DNA of 64,000 nt from Bradyrhizobium cenepequi (GTDB lineage Bacteria; Pseudomonadota; Alphaproteobacteria; Rhizobiales; Xanthobacteraceae). Positions 49,753 through 58,742 of this stretch are shown one piece after another. The first letter of the stretch is position 1. Each line of letters starts with the position of its first letter. Both the position numbers and the translations under genes were made by a program. The notes beneath the pieces were generated by a model. That model saw only the letters and a program-made list of their open reading frames with translations. It had not been told where the DNA came from and did not search any database. The stretch lies in NCBI RefSeq assembly GCF_020329485.1, contig NZ_JAGKJI010000002.1, forward strand, positions 372,001 through 436,000. The letters run 5' to 3'.

Positions 49753-51030
49753 TCACATCACCCCAGCCTCATCCTCTTCCGCTTCCTCAATCGCTTGCTC
49801 GGTCACCACCGCCTTCCGCCGCGGCACGAGAAAAATCATGATCGAGGCGCATGCGATCGAGATGATGAGGATCGCGGTCGTGAGCGGCAGTGTCGTCGTG
49901 GAATGGCCGCCGAGATAGGCGCCGAACTGCGACACCAGCGAGCCGATGCCCTGCTGCAGGAAGCCCATCGCGCCGGAGGCGGTGCCGGCGGCTTCGGGCC
50001 GGACGCTGATCGCGCCGGCTGCCGAGTTCGCCATCACGAAGGCGTTGCCGGCCATCACGATCATCTGGGTGCCGAACAGCCAGAGCGGGGCCTGGTTGAG
50101 GCCTGTGATGCTCCAGGCGAGGTTCAACAGGCTGCCGCCGAGCTGCAGCGCGAGCCCGAACCAGATCAGTTGTTCCAGCGAATGGCGCGGCGCGAAGCGC
50201 ACGCACAGAAGATTGCCGACCAGATAGGCAAAGCCCGTCGTCGCGAACCAGGCGCCATATTCGGCGCTGCTGCGTCCCATCTGGGTCACCACGATATAGG
50301 GTCCGCCGCCGGCGAAGGTGAAGATGATCTGCGAGGCCAGCACCTGGCACAGCACATAGCCGATGAAGGCGCGGCTCTTGACCAGGCTGCCGACATCGCG
50401 GCGGAAGTTGCTGGCTTCGCTGCGGACGCGACGCGTCTCCGGCAGCGCCAGCGCGATTCCAAGCGTGACGGCAAGGGAGCCCGCGGTGATGGCATAGAAG
50501 ATTGCGCGCCAGCCGAATGCGGTCTCGAGCAGGCCGCCGGTCAGCGGGCTCAGCATCTGCGCGATCATCATCACGGCGATCACCAGGCTGATCATGGCGC
50601 CGACGCGGTCGCGGCTATAGAGATCGCGGATGATGGCGCGGCTCACCACCATGCCGCTGGCGCCGCCGAGCGCCTGGAAGAAGCGCGCCGCGATGAGCTG
50701 CGGCAGGGTTTCGGCGAAGATGCTGCCGACGCCCGCCACCACCATCAGGCCGAGGCCGGCCAAGAGCACCGGCCGCCGCCCGAACTTGTCCGACAGCGGG
50801 CCCATGACGAGCTGCGAGCAGGCGATGCCGACCATGAACAGCGACACCGTCATCTGCGCGATCGAAATGTCGCGGTCGAAGGTCGCCGCCAGCACCGGCA
50901 GTGCCGGCACCAGCATATACAGCGAGATCGGCGCAACGCCCGTCATCGCGACGAGCAACAGCAGCATGAGCTTCGACGTCGCGATGTTCTTGTCCGTCGC
51001 CGCGGGCCGCTTGCCCATCACGCCATGCAT
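49753..51030 (-). CDS. Bcr/CflA-family MFS multidrug exporter
   Basis: 425 residues, 12 helices, DHA1 type. ISLYMLVPALPVLAATFDRD near the N terminus, GPLSDKFGRRPVLLAGLGLM (motif A), FQALGGASGMVVSRAIIRDL (motif B) and LSPLTGGLLETAFGWRAIFY (motif C) mark the Bcr/CflA drug exporters. The C terminus is acidic and cytoplasmic (QAIEEAEEDEAGVM). ATG 51030 or the ATG four codons later may serve as start. Substrate unknown. Single gene, convergent with ligA. Confidence 0.92.
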   Translation of the reverse strand: MHGVMGKRPAATDKNIATSKLMLLLLVAMTGVAPISLYMLVPALPVLAATFDRDISIAQMTVSLFMVGIACSQLVMGPLSDKFGRRPVLLAGLGLMVVAGVGSIFAETLPQLIAARFFQALGGASGMVVSRAIIRDLYSRDRVGAMISLVIAVMMIAQMLSPLTGGLLETAFGWRAIFYAITAGSLAVTLGIALALPETRRVRSEASNFRRDVGSLVKSRAFIGYVLCQVLASQIIFTFAGGGPYIVVTQMGRSSAEYGAWFATTGFAYLVGNLLCVRFAPRHSLEQLIWFGLALQLGGSLLNLAWSITGLNQAPLWLFGTQMIVMAGNAFVMANSAAGAISVRPEAAGTASGAMGFLQQGIGSLVSQFGAYLGGHSTTTLPLTTAILIISIACASIMIFLVPRRKAVVTEQAIEEAEEDEAGVM

Positions 51031-51161
51031 TCAGCTTCGCATCCTTTCGAGAGGTGAAATGTAGCGTGATGCGCCAACGCGAATACGGATGTTTCGGCAT
51101 GCGGCTATGCCGATTCCGGGAGGCCGTGATTTTTGCGGCGGATATTGCCGGCCACTCCGCC

Positions 51162-51298
51162 GTCATCATCCGCCACCGGGTCGGCGCAAAGCGCCGCCCG
51201 ATGACAGGCTCCGGCGGATGATCCAGTATTCCGGAGGGCGGAGTTATATGCGGCGACGTTGCCCTTGTACTGGATTCCCCGCCTTCGCGGGGAATGAC
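51162..51298 (-). repeat. palindromic intergenic repeat, family B
   Basis: On the minus strand it starts GTCATTCCCCGCGAAGGCGG and has ACTGGATCATCCGCC and GTCATCGGGCGGCG later. These are the same landmarks as the copy at 12563-12667. It fills most of the spacer 51031-51323. Confidence 0.65.
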
Positions 51299-51323
51299 AA
51301 AGGAAGGTGCGGCGGGCGCTCGC

Positions 51324-53153
51324 TTACTTCAGCGCCGCCGTCGCCTCGTCCAGCCACAGCTTTGTGGCCTCATCGTCGAGGTGCGAACGTACCTCGGCCT
51401 TGACGCGGGCATGGTAGTCGTTGAGCCATTTGAGCTCGGCCTCGCTCAGCATCGTCGCATCGATCAGTCGGCGGTCGATCGGCGCCAGCGTCAGCGTCTC
51501 GAATGCGTTCATCGGCTTTTCCGCGCCTGCTATCTCGATGCCGATCACGAGCTCGAGGTTCTCGATCCTTATTCCATAGGCATCGGTCTTGTAGTAGCCG
51601 GGCTCGTTGGAGAGGATCATGCCGCGTTTCAGCGGCGTGGTGCCGAGCTTTGAGATTCGCGCTGGTCCCTCATGCACGGAAAGATAGCTGCCGACGCCAT
51701 GGCCGGTGCCGTGCTCGAAATCGATGCCGGCCTGCCAGAGATATTGCCGCGCCAGCGTATCGAGCTGCGCGCCGGTGGTGCCATCGGGGAACACCGCGCG
51801 CGCAATCGCAATATGGCCGCGCACCACTCGGGTGAAGCGGTCGCGCATCTCCGCGGTGGGCTGACCGATCGCGATGGTGCGGGTGACATCAGTGGTGCCG
51901 TCCTCGTATTGCGCGCCGGAATCGATCAGCAGAAGATCGCCTGGTGCGATCCGCCGGTTGCTCTTGCGGGTGACGCGGTAATGCACGATGGCGCCGTTCG
52001 GCCCGGTGCCGGCGATGGTCGGGAATGAGACATCCTTCAGCGCCCCGGTCTCGCGACGGAAGGTCTCTAGCGCCTCGACGGCGTCGATCTCGGTGAGCCC
52101 GCCGGCGGGCGCCTCGCGATCGATCCAGGCAAGGAAGCGCGCCAGCGCCACCGCGTCGCGCTGATGCGCGGTTCGCGTGCCCTGGATCTCCGCGGCGTTC
52201 TTCACGGCTTTCAACAGGCTCACCGGATCGTTGCCGCGTACCGGCTTGCCACCGGCGGCGGTGATCAGGCGGGTCAGCGCGTCGGCCGCGGTTGCACCGT
52301 CGAGCGCGATCGAGGCGCCGCGCTGCGCGAGTTCCGTCAGCTTCAATGTCAGCCGGTCCGGCTCCTCGACATCGGCGGATTGCTCGAGATGGTCGCGCGC
52401 GAGGTTCGAAAGCTTCCGGTGATCGATGAACACGATCGGCCGGCCTTCTCTCGGCACCAGCGCGTAAGAGAGCGGCAGCGGCGTATGCGAGACGTCGGCG
52501 CCGCGGATGTTGAAGGCCCAGGCCACTGCGTGGCTGTCCGACAGCATCAGCGCGTCCACGCCAAGCTTGTTGATCTCATCTCTGATCCGCTCCAGCTTCG
52601 CAGCCTCTGCCTCGCCGGCGAATCGCGGGCCATGGATGGAGACTGGCCCGAGCGGCGGGTGCGGGCGCTCCGTCCAGATCGCATCGATGGGGTTGCTGTC
52701 GACCGCGACCAGCTCGGCGCCGGCCTTGGCGCACGCCGCCGCGAGACGCTCGACTGCCGCAGACGTGTGCAGCCACGGATCGAATCCGAGGCGGTCGCCG
52801 GCGGAAAGATGTCTTGTCAGCCAGTGTTCCGGCGGTGGATCGGCCAGCGGCTGGATTTGCCAGGCCTTCGGGTCAACCTGCTTGCCCGCCTGCAGCGTGT
52901 AGCGCCCGTCAACGAACAGGGAGGCCTCCTGCATCAGCACGATTGCAAGCCCCGCCGACCCGGTAAAACCGCTCAGCCACGCCAGCCGCTCCTCGGACGG
53001 CGCGACATATTCATTCTGCTGCTGATCGGCGCGGGGAATGACAAAGCCGGTCAGCTTCCGCCGCGCCAATTCCTCGCGCAACGCGGCGAGCCGCGCCGTC
53101 AGCGCCACGCCGCCTTCGGGTTCTTCGAACGTCTGGAAATGGGCCTCGAACAT
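51324..53153 (-). CDS. M24 aminopeptidase P (Xaa-Pro aminopeptidase)
   Basis: 609 residues, the long three-domain form. Removes N-terminal residues that precede proline. Two creatinase-like N-terminal domains (LAALREELARRKLTGFVIPR, DQQQNEYVAPSEERLAWLSG) are followed by the pita-bread domain. Metal ligands appear in LLIDSGAQYEDGTTDVTRTI (two Asp), FEHGTGHGVGSYLSVHEGP (His), ILSNEPGYYKTDAYGIRIEN (Glu) and a final Glu. Cytoplasmic. Single gene. Confidence 0.93.
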   Translation of the reverse strand: MFEAHFQTFEEPEGGVALTARLAALREELARRKLTGFVIPRADQQQNEYVAPSEERLAWLSGFTGSAGLAIVLMQEASLFVDGRYTLQAGKQVDPKAWQIQPLADPPPEHWLTRHLSAGDRLGFDPWLHTSAAVERLAAACAKAGAELVAVDSNPIDAIWTERPHPPLGPVSIHGPRFAGEAEAAKLERIRDEINKLGVDALMLSDSHAVAWAFNIRGADVSHTPLPLSYALVPREGRPIVFIDHRKLSNLARDHLEQSADVEEPDRLTLKLTELAQRGASIALDGATAADALTRLITAAGGKPVRGNDPVSLLKAVKNAAEIQGTRTAHQRDAVALARFLAWIDREAPAGGLTEIDAVEALETFRRETGALKDVSFPTIAGTGPNGAIVHYRVTRKSNRRIAPGDLLLIDSGAQYEDGTTDVTRTIAIGQPTAEMRDRFTRVVRGHIAIARAVFPDGTTGAQLDTLARQYLWQAGIDFEHGTGHGVGSYLSVHEGPARISKLGTTPLKRGMILSNEPGYYKTDAYGIRIENLELVIGIEIAGAEKPMNAFETLTLAPIDRRLIDATMLSEAELKWLNDYHARVKAEVRSHLDDEATKLWLDEATAALK

Positions 53154-53217
53154 CGCCGGTCACTTTATGATGGTTGCGTGGACAAGTCCGCAATGTAAGC
53201 GCTACCGCCACAATTTG

Positions 53218-53230
53218 GCATAAGTTATGC
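53218..53230. promoter_or_regulatory. 13-bp perfect palindrome in the aminopeptidase P upstream region
   Basis: GCATAA-G-TTATGC, 65 bp upstream of the aminopeptidase start and 118 bp upstream of the divergent 60-residue gene. It may be an operator or part of a promoter. No factor is suggested. Confidence 0.3.
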
Positions 53231-53347
53231 TACAATAGCGTCATGTAGGTTTAGAAAAGACGGAACGGTTTTCAAGGCAAGCCGTTCGACAACGATGCCC
53301 CGGGGAAGCTCCAGGAGTGTTTCAACTCAATGGCGAGGGGATACACA

Positions 53348-53530
53348 ATGCCTGCTTTCAGCTTTGAGAAGATTTCGCCGCCGGTTCGCCGCGGCCCGAT
53401 TGCCCCGATCGAACAGAAGCAGCGCGGCGTCATCGTCCAGATCCTGGATCGCTTCGTTGAGCGGCGCATCAAGCGCCGGCTGAGGGCGGAGAAGAGTGAA
53501 ACGGCTGCCCGCCAGCCGAAAAATGACTAG
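53348..53530 (+). CDS. 60-residue basic protein (hypothetical)
   Basis: Starts MPAFSFEKISPPVRRGPIAP. GAGGGG lies 8 bp before ATG 53348; another in-frame ATG at 53330 is less well placed. A possible amphipathic helix follows (RGVIVQILDRFVERRIKRRL), then a charged tail. No membrane segment or known domain. Divergent from the aminopeptidase gene and convergent with prmA. Function unknown. Confidence 0.6.
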   Translation: MPAFSFEKISPPVRRGPIAPIEQKQRGVIVQILDRFVERRIKRRLRAEKSETAARQPKND

Positions 53531-53548
53531 CCAACTCTCTCGCTAGGT

Positions 53549-54436
53549 CTAGCGCGTGGAGCGCAGCAGCAGGCTGCTCCATCCCTCGATTTTCAGATGC
53601 CGTAACGGCACCAGGCCGCGCGCACGGTAGGCGGCGATCACGCCTGGCGCCTGATGCGTCAAGAGTCCCGACAGGATCACGAGCGCTGAAGGCGCGAGAT
53701 GGCGTGCCATTGGTCCCGCCAATTGCCGCAGCGGATTGGCGAGGATGTTCGCAAGCACGAGGTCGAACGGGCCGCGCGCGGAAAATTGCGGCGCCGAGAA
53801 GCCGGTGGCGCGGATCGTCGTCACGAGGTTTGCGGTCTCGTTCAGCGCGGCGTTCTCGCGCGCGACCTTGACCGATGGCGGATCGATGTCGCTCGCCAGC
53901 ACCGCGCCGTGCAGCGCCTTCGCCGCGGCGATCGCCAGCACGCCGGTGCCGGTGCCGAGGTCGAGCACGCGGCGCGGCTGATGCGCCTTCAGCACATGAT
54001 CGAGCAGCAGCAGGCAGCCGCGCGTAGTGCCATGATGGCCGGTGCCGAACGCCAGCGCCGCCTCGATCTCGATGCCGAGCTTGTTCGGTGGCACGCGTTC
54101 GCGGTCGTGCTGGCCGCGCACGACGAAGCGCCCGGCCGGGACGGGGACGAGGTCCTCGAGGCTGGCCTTGACCCAGTCCTTGGCCTCGACCGTGTCGAAG
54201 GCAATGGTCGTTGCCATCTCCTCGCCGGCCGCATTGGTGACGACCTCGCGCATCAGCGTCTGATCGGGCGCATCGGCAAAATGCGCAGTGACCTCCCAGC
54301 GCCCGTCCGGCCGCTCGAATGCGGCAATCGCCGTCTCGCCTTCGAAGAAGATATCGGTCAGCGCGTCAGCCAGCCGCCGGGCGGTCTGCTCGTCGGAAAG
54401 CGCGAGGCTGGCGCGATGGGTGGGTTTGGGCAGCAT
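53549..54436 (-). CDS. prmA: ribosomal protein L11 methyltransferase PrmA
   Basis: 295 residues. Trimethylates L11 using SAM. The N-terminal substrate domain is weakly conserved. The catalytic domain has IEAALAFGTGHHGTTRGCLL, the SAM motif VLDLGTGTGVLAIAAAKAL, ASDIDPPSVKVARENAALN and FDLVLANILANPLRQLAGPM (NPPY-like ANILA). ILSGLLTHQAPGVIAAYRAR follows. Single gene; an in-frame start at 54436 gives the usual length. Confidence 0.94.
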   Translation of the reverse strand: MLPKPTHRASLALSDEQTARRLADALTDIFFEGETAIAAFERPDGRWEVTAHFADAPDQTLMREVVTNAAGEEMATTIAFDTVEAKDWVKASLEDLVPVPAGRFVVRGQHDRERVPPNKLGIEIEAALAFGTGHHGTTRGCLLLLDHVLKAHQPRRVLDLGTGTGVLAIAAAKALHGAVLASDIDPPSVKVARENAALNETANLVTTIRATGFSAPQFSARGPFDLVLANILANPLRQLAGPMARHLAPSALVILSGLLTHQAPGVIAAYRARGLVPLRHLKIEGWSSLLLRSTR

Positions 54437-54664
54437 TTAGCTTAACCGTTTCGACCTTGTCCGGAATTTCAGCGTACTGCGATCGCATTATCATGTTGGA
54501 TTCCGGCGAGTCAGCAGGGAGCCGAAGCTTTGGGGAACTTTGCTCAGGCTCAGCCGCTGCCTCAAACCCCGTAGTTTTCCCATAATTGAAAGTTCATACG
54601 AACAATGCATGATGGTAACCCGTTGCTTTAATTAAATTTATAGTAGTTTTGTTCAGGAGTAGTA

Positions 54665-54907
54665 ATGAGTAGTTGCAAACGGTCGTGGGCTGGAATTCTT
54701 CGCAAGAGTGTGAAGCTGATGGCTAGGCGCATTGCTGAACTTCACGACCTTCGAAGACAAGTGCGAGAGGCCGAAGCCAGGGCGCTTGCCGGACGGCGGG
54801 AAATGTCGTCCAGACGGTCGCGAAGACAAAGGACAGGACTTTATCGCAGCCGCTTGAATGCACGAGTCCGGTGCATTGAAGACCTGAACAGGAAGTGCTC
54901 TCTCTAA
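54665..54907 (+). CDS. 80-residue Arg-rich protein (hypothetical)
   Basis: AGGAG lies 5 bp before ATG 54665. The product is very basic, with a predicted helix (MARRIAELHDLRRQVREAEA) and a Ser/Arg stretch (MSSRRSRRQRTGLYRSRLNA). It has no recognised domain. It lies 89 bp upstream of the H-NS-like gene in the AT-richer islet, so a nucleic-acid-binding role is thinkable but unsupported. Codon use is less GC-biased than in the neighbours. Confidence 0.5.
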   Translation: MSSCKRSWAGILRKSVKLMARRIAELHDLRRQVREAEARALAGRREMSSRRSRRQRTGLYRSRLNARVRCIEDLNRKCSL

Positions 54908-54996
54908 CAGATGCGCCGATCGGCGCCGCGCGACCGCTTGTTTGCGTCCGGCGTGCTTGGTAAGCCCGCTCTGTTTTTATTCCTGGGCGCGACTCG

Positions 54997-55326
54997 ATGA
55001 AACGTGATGGCTTCCGATCCATGTCCACAGATCAACTGTGGGCGTTCCATGAACGAGTAGCGGCCGAACTGACACAACGAATAGTCAGCGAGAAGGCCAC
55101 GCTTGAGGACCGGCTGCGTCAGCTCCAGGCCCCCGGCCAGGCTGCGAAACCAGATCGTAGCCGTCGCCCTTATCCAAAGGTTCTGCCCAAATACCGGAAC
55201 CCGAAAAACCCTGGAGAGACGTGGTCAGGTCGAGGCAAGCGGCCTCGATGGCTGGCAAAGCGACTTGTTGCCGGCTCCAAGCTGAACGATTTCCTCATCG
55301 CTCGCCCTGGCCGCAAGCGACGCTAG
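54997..55326 (+). CDS. H-NS/HvrA-family DNA-binding protein
   Basis: 109 residues. N-terminal helix for oligomerisation (MSTDQLWAFHERVAAELTQR, then a coiled coil to about 45). Linker, then the H-NS C-terminal DNA-binding motif KYRNPKNPGETWSGRGKRPR followed by WLAKRL. The TWSGRGxxPxWL core is diagnostic of H-NS/HvrA/BpH3-type proteins that bind AT-rich DNA. ATG 54997 gives MKRDGFRSMS; ATG 55021 is an alternative. It sits in a stretch (about 54440-55330) visibly richer in A/T than the rest of the window. Confidence 0.88.
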   Translation: MKRDGFRSMSTDQLWAFHERVAAELTQRIVSEKATLEDRLRQLQAPGQAAKPDRSRRPYPKVLPKYRNPKNPGETWSGRGKRPRWLAKRLVAGSKLNDFLIARPGRKRR

Positions 55327-55385
55327 CTCTAAGGCGTGATCCGATCAGGTTGAATCGCCAGTGGATTGGCTTCGCCTCCTGACAG

Positions 55386-55521
55386 CCTTGGAAAGGGGAG
55401 GTCGGTTTGCGCAACGCGCAAACTGGATGGGGGCATCCTGCTTCCACGAATCCGCTCTCACGAGCACCTGCGCCCGGGGCCAGACCCCCATCCCGACCTT
55501 CCCCCCTTCCAGGGGGAAGGA
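55386..55521. repeat. intergenic repeat, family E
   Basis: GGAAAGGGGAGGTCGGTTTG, CACGAGCACCTGCGCCCGGG, AGACCCCCATCCCGACCTTC and a terminal AGGGGGAAGG. The same blocks in the same order occur at 22926-23060. The rest of the spacer 55327-55710 shows no gene. Confidence 0.75.
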
Positions 55522-55710
55522 GCACGTCGGCGCAAGCGGCGACATCTCACTTGGCCAGCCGGGAGTGCCGGGGTTTTCAACAGGGTTATCCCCCTGATGC
55601 ACCAAGGCTTGACCACAACTTCGATCGGGTACGCCCGATGTGTTCCTCTCCTTCGGACGCGGGCCTCGCACGCGAGCCGTGATAGGCTGCCACAAAACAA
55701 GGAGGGTCCC

Positions 55711-55974
55711 ATGTCCCTGTTAAGACGGCCGCTCTATCAGCGCTCGGAAGGTGCCGACGAGGACCGTTGGCGCCTGGCATTCGATACCGAAACCAGCCGG
55801 CTCTTCGTCGAGCACGAAAAGAAGCGGGGCGACTTCCGCGGCACCGGATACGCCGTTGAGACCGACGAGATCAAGCTCGCGGAATTCCTGAAACAGCCGA
55901 GCGAGGCGCGGGAGCAGCTTATGACGCTGCTCGAAACGCTGTTTGCCGACGTGTCGCGGCCCGCGGCGGCCTGA
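55711..55974 (+). CDS. 87-residue protein (hypothetical)
   Basis: AAGGAGGG precedes ATG 55711, a near-perfect ribosome site. The product (MSLLRRPLYQRSEGADEDRW, then LAFDTETSRLFVEHEKKR) has a beta-strand-rich N-terminal half and a helical C-terminal half (KLAEFLKQPSEAREQLMTLL). Soluble, no signal peptide, no motif recognised. It is convergent with the oxidoreductase gene. Confidence 0.65.
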   Translation: MSLLRRPLYQRSEGADEDRWRLAFDTETSRLFVEHEKKRGDFRGTGYAVETDEIKLAEFLKQPSEAREQLMTLLETLFADVSRPAAA

Positions 55975-56029
55975 CTGGCTGGATGCACATTCGCTTCCAC
56001 CTGATATCCACAGGCTGTCCACAGGCTTT

Positions 56030-57637
56030 TCAACGTCTTGCGAACAGGGAGCGATGGTCGTTCAGGATCGCCTGCGCGGCGTTGTGGCCCGGCGCGCCGG
56101 TGACGCCGCCGCCGGGATGGGCGCCGGAGCCGCAGTGATAGAGCCCCCTCACGGGGCCGCGGTAGTCGGCATGGCCGAGCATCGGGCGGGCCGAGAAGAG
56201 CTGGTTCAGCGTCAGCGCGCCGTGGAAGATGTCTCCGCCCAATAGACCGAATTCCCGCTCCAGATCGAGCGGGGACAGCAGCTGCCGGCCGAGCACGCTT
56301 GCGGCGAAGCCGGGCGCGTATCGGTCCACCGTGGAGATCATGAGGTCGGCGACCTCATCGCGATGATCGTCCCAGGATTTGCCGTCGGGCAGTTCCGGCG
56401 CGACATGCTGGCAGAACAGGCTCGCGACATGCTGTCCCGCCGGCGCCAGCGAGTCGTCAAGCGTCGATGGGATCAGCATTTCGACGATGGGCTCGCGGCT
56501 CCAGCCAAAGCTGCGCGCATCGAGCCAGGCGCGGTCCATATAGGTCAGGCTCGGCGCGATGATGATGCCGGCGGTGAGGTGGTCGCCTCTGCCCGGCAGC
56601 GCGGTGAAGGAAGGCAACTCGCTCAACGCGACATTCATGCGAAAGGTGCCGGAGGCGTTGCGCCAGCGCGACATGCGCTGCAGGAATTCCACCGCCAGCG
56701 CGCCCGCTGGCATCAGCCGGGTGTAGAGCAGTTTTGGATTGACTGACGCGGAGACATATCTGGCGCGGATGGTCGTGCCATTGTCGAGCTCGACGCCGGC
56801 GGCGCGGCCGCTCTCGACAATCACCTCGCGCACGCCGCTATCCACTTCGATCGCGGCGCCATGCGCGCGCGCCGCGGCCGCCATCGCCTGGGTGATCGCG
56901 CCCATGCCGCCGATGGCGTGGCCCCAGACGCCCTTCTTGCCGTTCACTTCGCCGAAGGCGTGGTGCAGCATCACGTAAGCCGAACCCGTCGCATAGGGGC
57001 TCGCATAATTGCCGACGACGGCGTCGAAGCCGAACAGCGCTTTCACCAGGTCGCTCTCGAACCGCTCGTCCAGCATTTCGCCGGCCGAACGGGTGAAGAG
57101 ATCGAGCAGGTCGCGCTGCCGTTCCAGCGACAGCTTGCGCAAGAGGTTGGCGGAGCCGAGCGCGTTGAAGGCTTCGCGCAAGGCGTTTGCGCCAAATCCT
57201 TCGACGATGTTCGGCGGTGCGCGCAGCACGAACTGGCGCAGCACGTCTGCGATCGCCTCCAGCTGGCGCGAGAAGATGCCAATCTCTTCGGCATCGTGCG
57301 CGCTGAGCCTTGCGACGGATTCCGCGGTGCGCCCCTCGCCGGTGAGGAGATGGCTGCCATCGGGGGACGGCAGAAAGTTTTGCGCGCGGCGCTCGACGAT
57401 CCGCAAGCCGTGCTCCGCGAGCCTGAGATCCGCAATGACCTTGGGGTTGAGCAGGCTCACCGTATAGGCCGCGACCGAGTTGCGGAACCCGGGATGGAAT
57501 TCCTCCGTCACCGCCGCGCCGCCAACAACCTTGCGGCGCTCGACCACTGTCACGCGCAGGCCCGCCATCGCGAGATAGGCCGCGCAGGTGAGGCCGTTAT
57601 GGCCCGCGCCGATGATGACGACGTCCGTTTCGCTCAT
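56030..57637 (-). CDS. FAD-dependent phytoene-desaturase-like oxidoreductase (PYROXD2-type)
   Basis: 535 residues. An N-terminal dinucleotide fold (VVIIGAGHNGLTCAAYLAMA, then VTVVERRKVVGGAAVTEEFH) and the C-terminal block GLYHCGSGAHPGGGVTGAPG then HNAAQAIL mark the CrtI/PYROXD2 family. GAITQAMAAAARAHGAAIEV is also typical. Natural substrate unknown; a carotenoid desaturase is unlikely because no crt genes are near. Single gene. Confidence 0.87.
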   Translation of the reverse strand: MSETDVVIIGAGHNGLTCAAYLAMAGLRVTVVERRKVVGGAAVTEEFHPGFRNSVAAYTVSLLNPKVIADLRLAEHGLRIVERRAQNFLPSPDGSHLLTGEGRTAESVARLSAHDAEEIGIFSRQLEAIADVLRQFVLRAPPNIVEGFGANALREAFNALGSANLLRKLSLERQRDLLDLFTRSAGEMLDERFESDLVKALFGFDAVVGNYASPYATGSAYVMLHHAFGEVNGKKGVWGHAIGGMGAITQAMAAAARAHGAAIEVDSGVREVIVESGRAAGVELDNGTTIRARYVSASVNPKLLYTRLMPAGALAVEFLQRMSRWRNASGTFRMNVALSELPSFTALPGRGDHLTAGIIIAPSLTYMDRAWLDARSFGWSREPIVEMLIPSTLDDSLAPAGQHVASLFCQHVAPELPDGKSWDDHRDEVADLMISTVDRYAPGFAASVLGRQLLSPLDLEREFGLLGGDIFHGALTLNQLFSARPMLGHADYRGPVRGLYHCGSGAHPGGGVTGAPGHNAAQAILNDHRSLFARR

Positions 57638-57747
57638 GTCAGCTTCTTTTCTCAGGCAGCTTGCCAGTAGCTCATCGTTGCGCGCAAGCCGCTAGTTATT
57701 TCGCCACTCGCCCCGGTCGTCATTCCGAGGCGCCCTTCGTCCGCTCC

Positions 57748-57852
57748 GTCATTCCGGGGCGTGCGTAGCGCGAGCCCGGAATCCATCGCGCCGCAGGCAC
57801 CAGCGGAGAAATGGATTCCGGGCTCGATGCTGTCGCATCGCCCCGGAATGAC
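57748..57852. repeat. 105-bp nested palindromic repeat, family A
   Basis: Same length and same outer and inner arms (GTCATTCCGGGGCG, CCCGGAATCCAT and complements) as 12036-12140. A partial extra arm (GTCATTCCGAGGCGC) lies at 57719-57733. The first repeat in the gene-free stretch 57638-58742. Confidence 0.8.
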
Positions 57853-57997
57853 AGCGTGTGTTGAGGCACGAGCTGCGACAAAACAACCCGACGGGCAAAT
57901 CATTTCCACTCCCTGCAACCTTGAACTGTCCAGCCTTGCAGCGAAAAATATTCCACTTTCGCCGTCGGGCAAATCAGTGATTTAACTCCGCCCGTCT

Positions 57998-58402
57998 CAC
58001 CCAGATGAGGGGCGGATCGCGATCGTCACGAACGTTGCGGTGGGATGCGGTGGACGCGGGTGTTGCGACTGACGAGCGTGACTATCCGTGGACGGCGAAG
58101 TCGTGTGGTTCTGGCGCCCCGACGCTGGCGCTAAGTTTTTTGCGCAAACAAGTTTGCGCGAGAGATGACGGTGGCAAGAAAGCCCGGTCACCGGGAAGAG
58201 CACGAAGTAAGCCGTAAACCACCGCGCAGGGAAAGCCGGTGTTGCTCCGGTTGACCTGTGGTCCTACCCCCGTGCTTTTTGTTGCACGGGGCCCACGGGT
58301 GCAACCGGCACCCGGCTTTCCCTGCGCCCTCTATCCGATGAGAGGGTGGAAAGTGACGCAAAGCTCGGACGCATCGCGCCGCGAGAATGCGGACTCATAT
58401 CC
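57998..58402. repeat. about 400-bp composite intergenic repeat, family H
   Basis: Contains GCGGATCGCGATCGTCACGA, then ACGCTGGCGC..., and a perfect 16-bp inverted pair GCGCAGGGAAAGCCGG (58224-58239) and CCGGCTTTCCCTGCGC (58312-58327). Ends near GACGCAAAGCTCGGACGCAT. From memory a near-identical sequence recurs in Bradyrhizobium genomes, where it is often mis-annotated as short genes. No other copy in this window. Confidence 0.6.
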
Positions 58403-58420
58403 TCTCCGCTGTTTTGGAAT

Positions 58421-58507
58421 CGTAGGATGGGTAGAGCGAAGCGAAACCCATCATTCGCGAGGCTCGCTCCATCGCGATGGGTTTCGCTGCGCTCTACCCA
58501 TCCTACG
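58421..58507. repeat. 87-bp repeat with 31-bp inverted arms, family D
   Basis: Arms begin CGTAGGATGGGTAGAGCGAA and match over 31 bp with one mismatch; the loop is 25 bp. A diverged copy is at 12817-12899. Confidence 0.8.
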
Positions 58508-58547
58508 GAATTGCTGTTTGATATTTGGATCAACACTTACCCCACGT

Positions 58548-58615
58548 CGTCCCGGGCTTGACCCGGGACCCAGCCACAGGCGCTTGTGGCGTGCTCCGCT
58601 GCAACCGCAGCGCCA
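58548..58615. repeat. GTCCCGGG-type palindromic repeat
   Basis: A CCCGGGCTTGACCCGGG hairpin at its start, then CCAGCCACAGGCGCTTGTGG (second hairpin) and GGTTGCAGCGG-type sequence. It lies 130 bp before the spermidine-synthase-like gene; the element type is common in the genus, from memory. Confidence 0.4.
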
Positions 58616-58742
58616 CGCCCTCACGTCCACGTTACCGGGTTTCATTGCCCGCCATGCTGCCATATGCTCAACTAGAAACCTCTGGCGTGCCTCCGCCGGA
58701 AATCCCGCCGTCGGCGTCCGCCGGGCCCAAGCCGGAGTTTTC

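Noticed and set aside
58239..58742. N-terminal extension of the spermidine-synthase-like protein
   Set aside because: The extension is translated repeat DNA (families D and H); the membrane protein starts naturally at ATG 58743.
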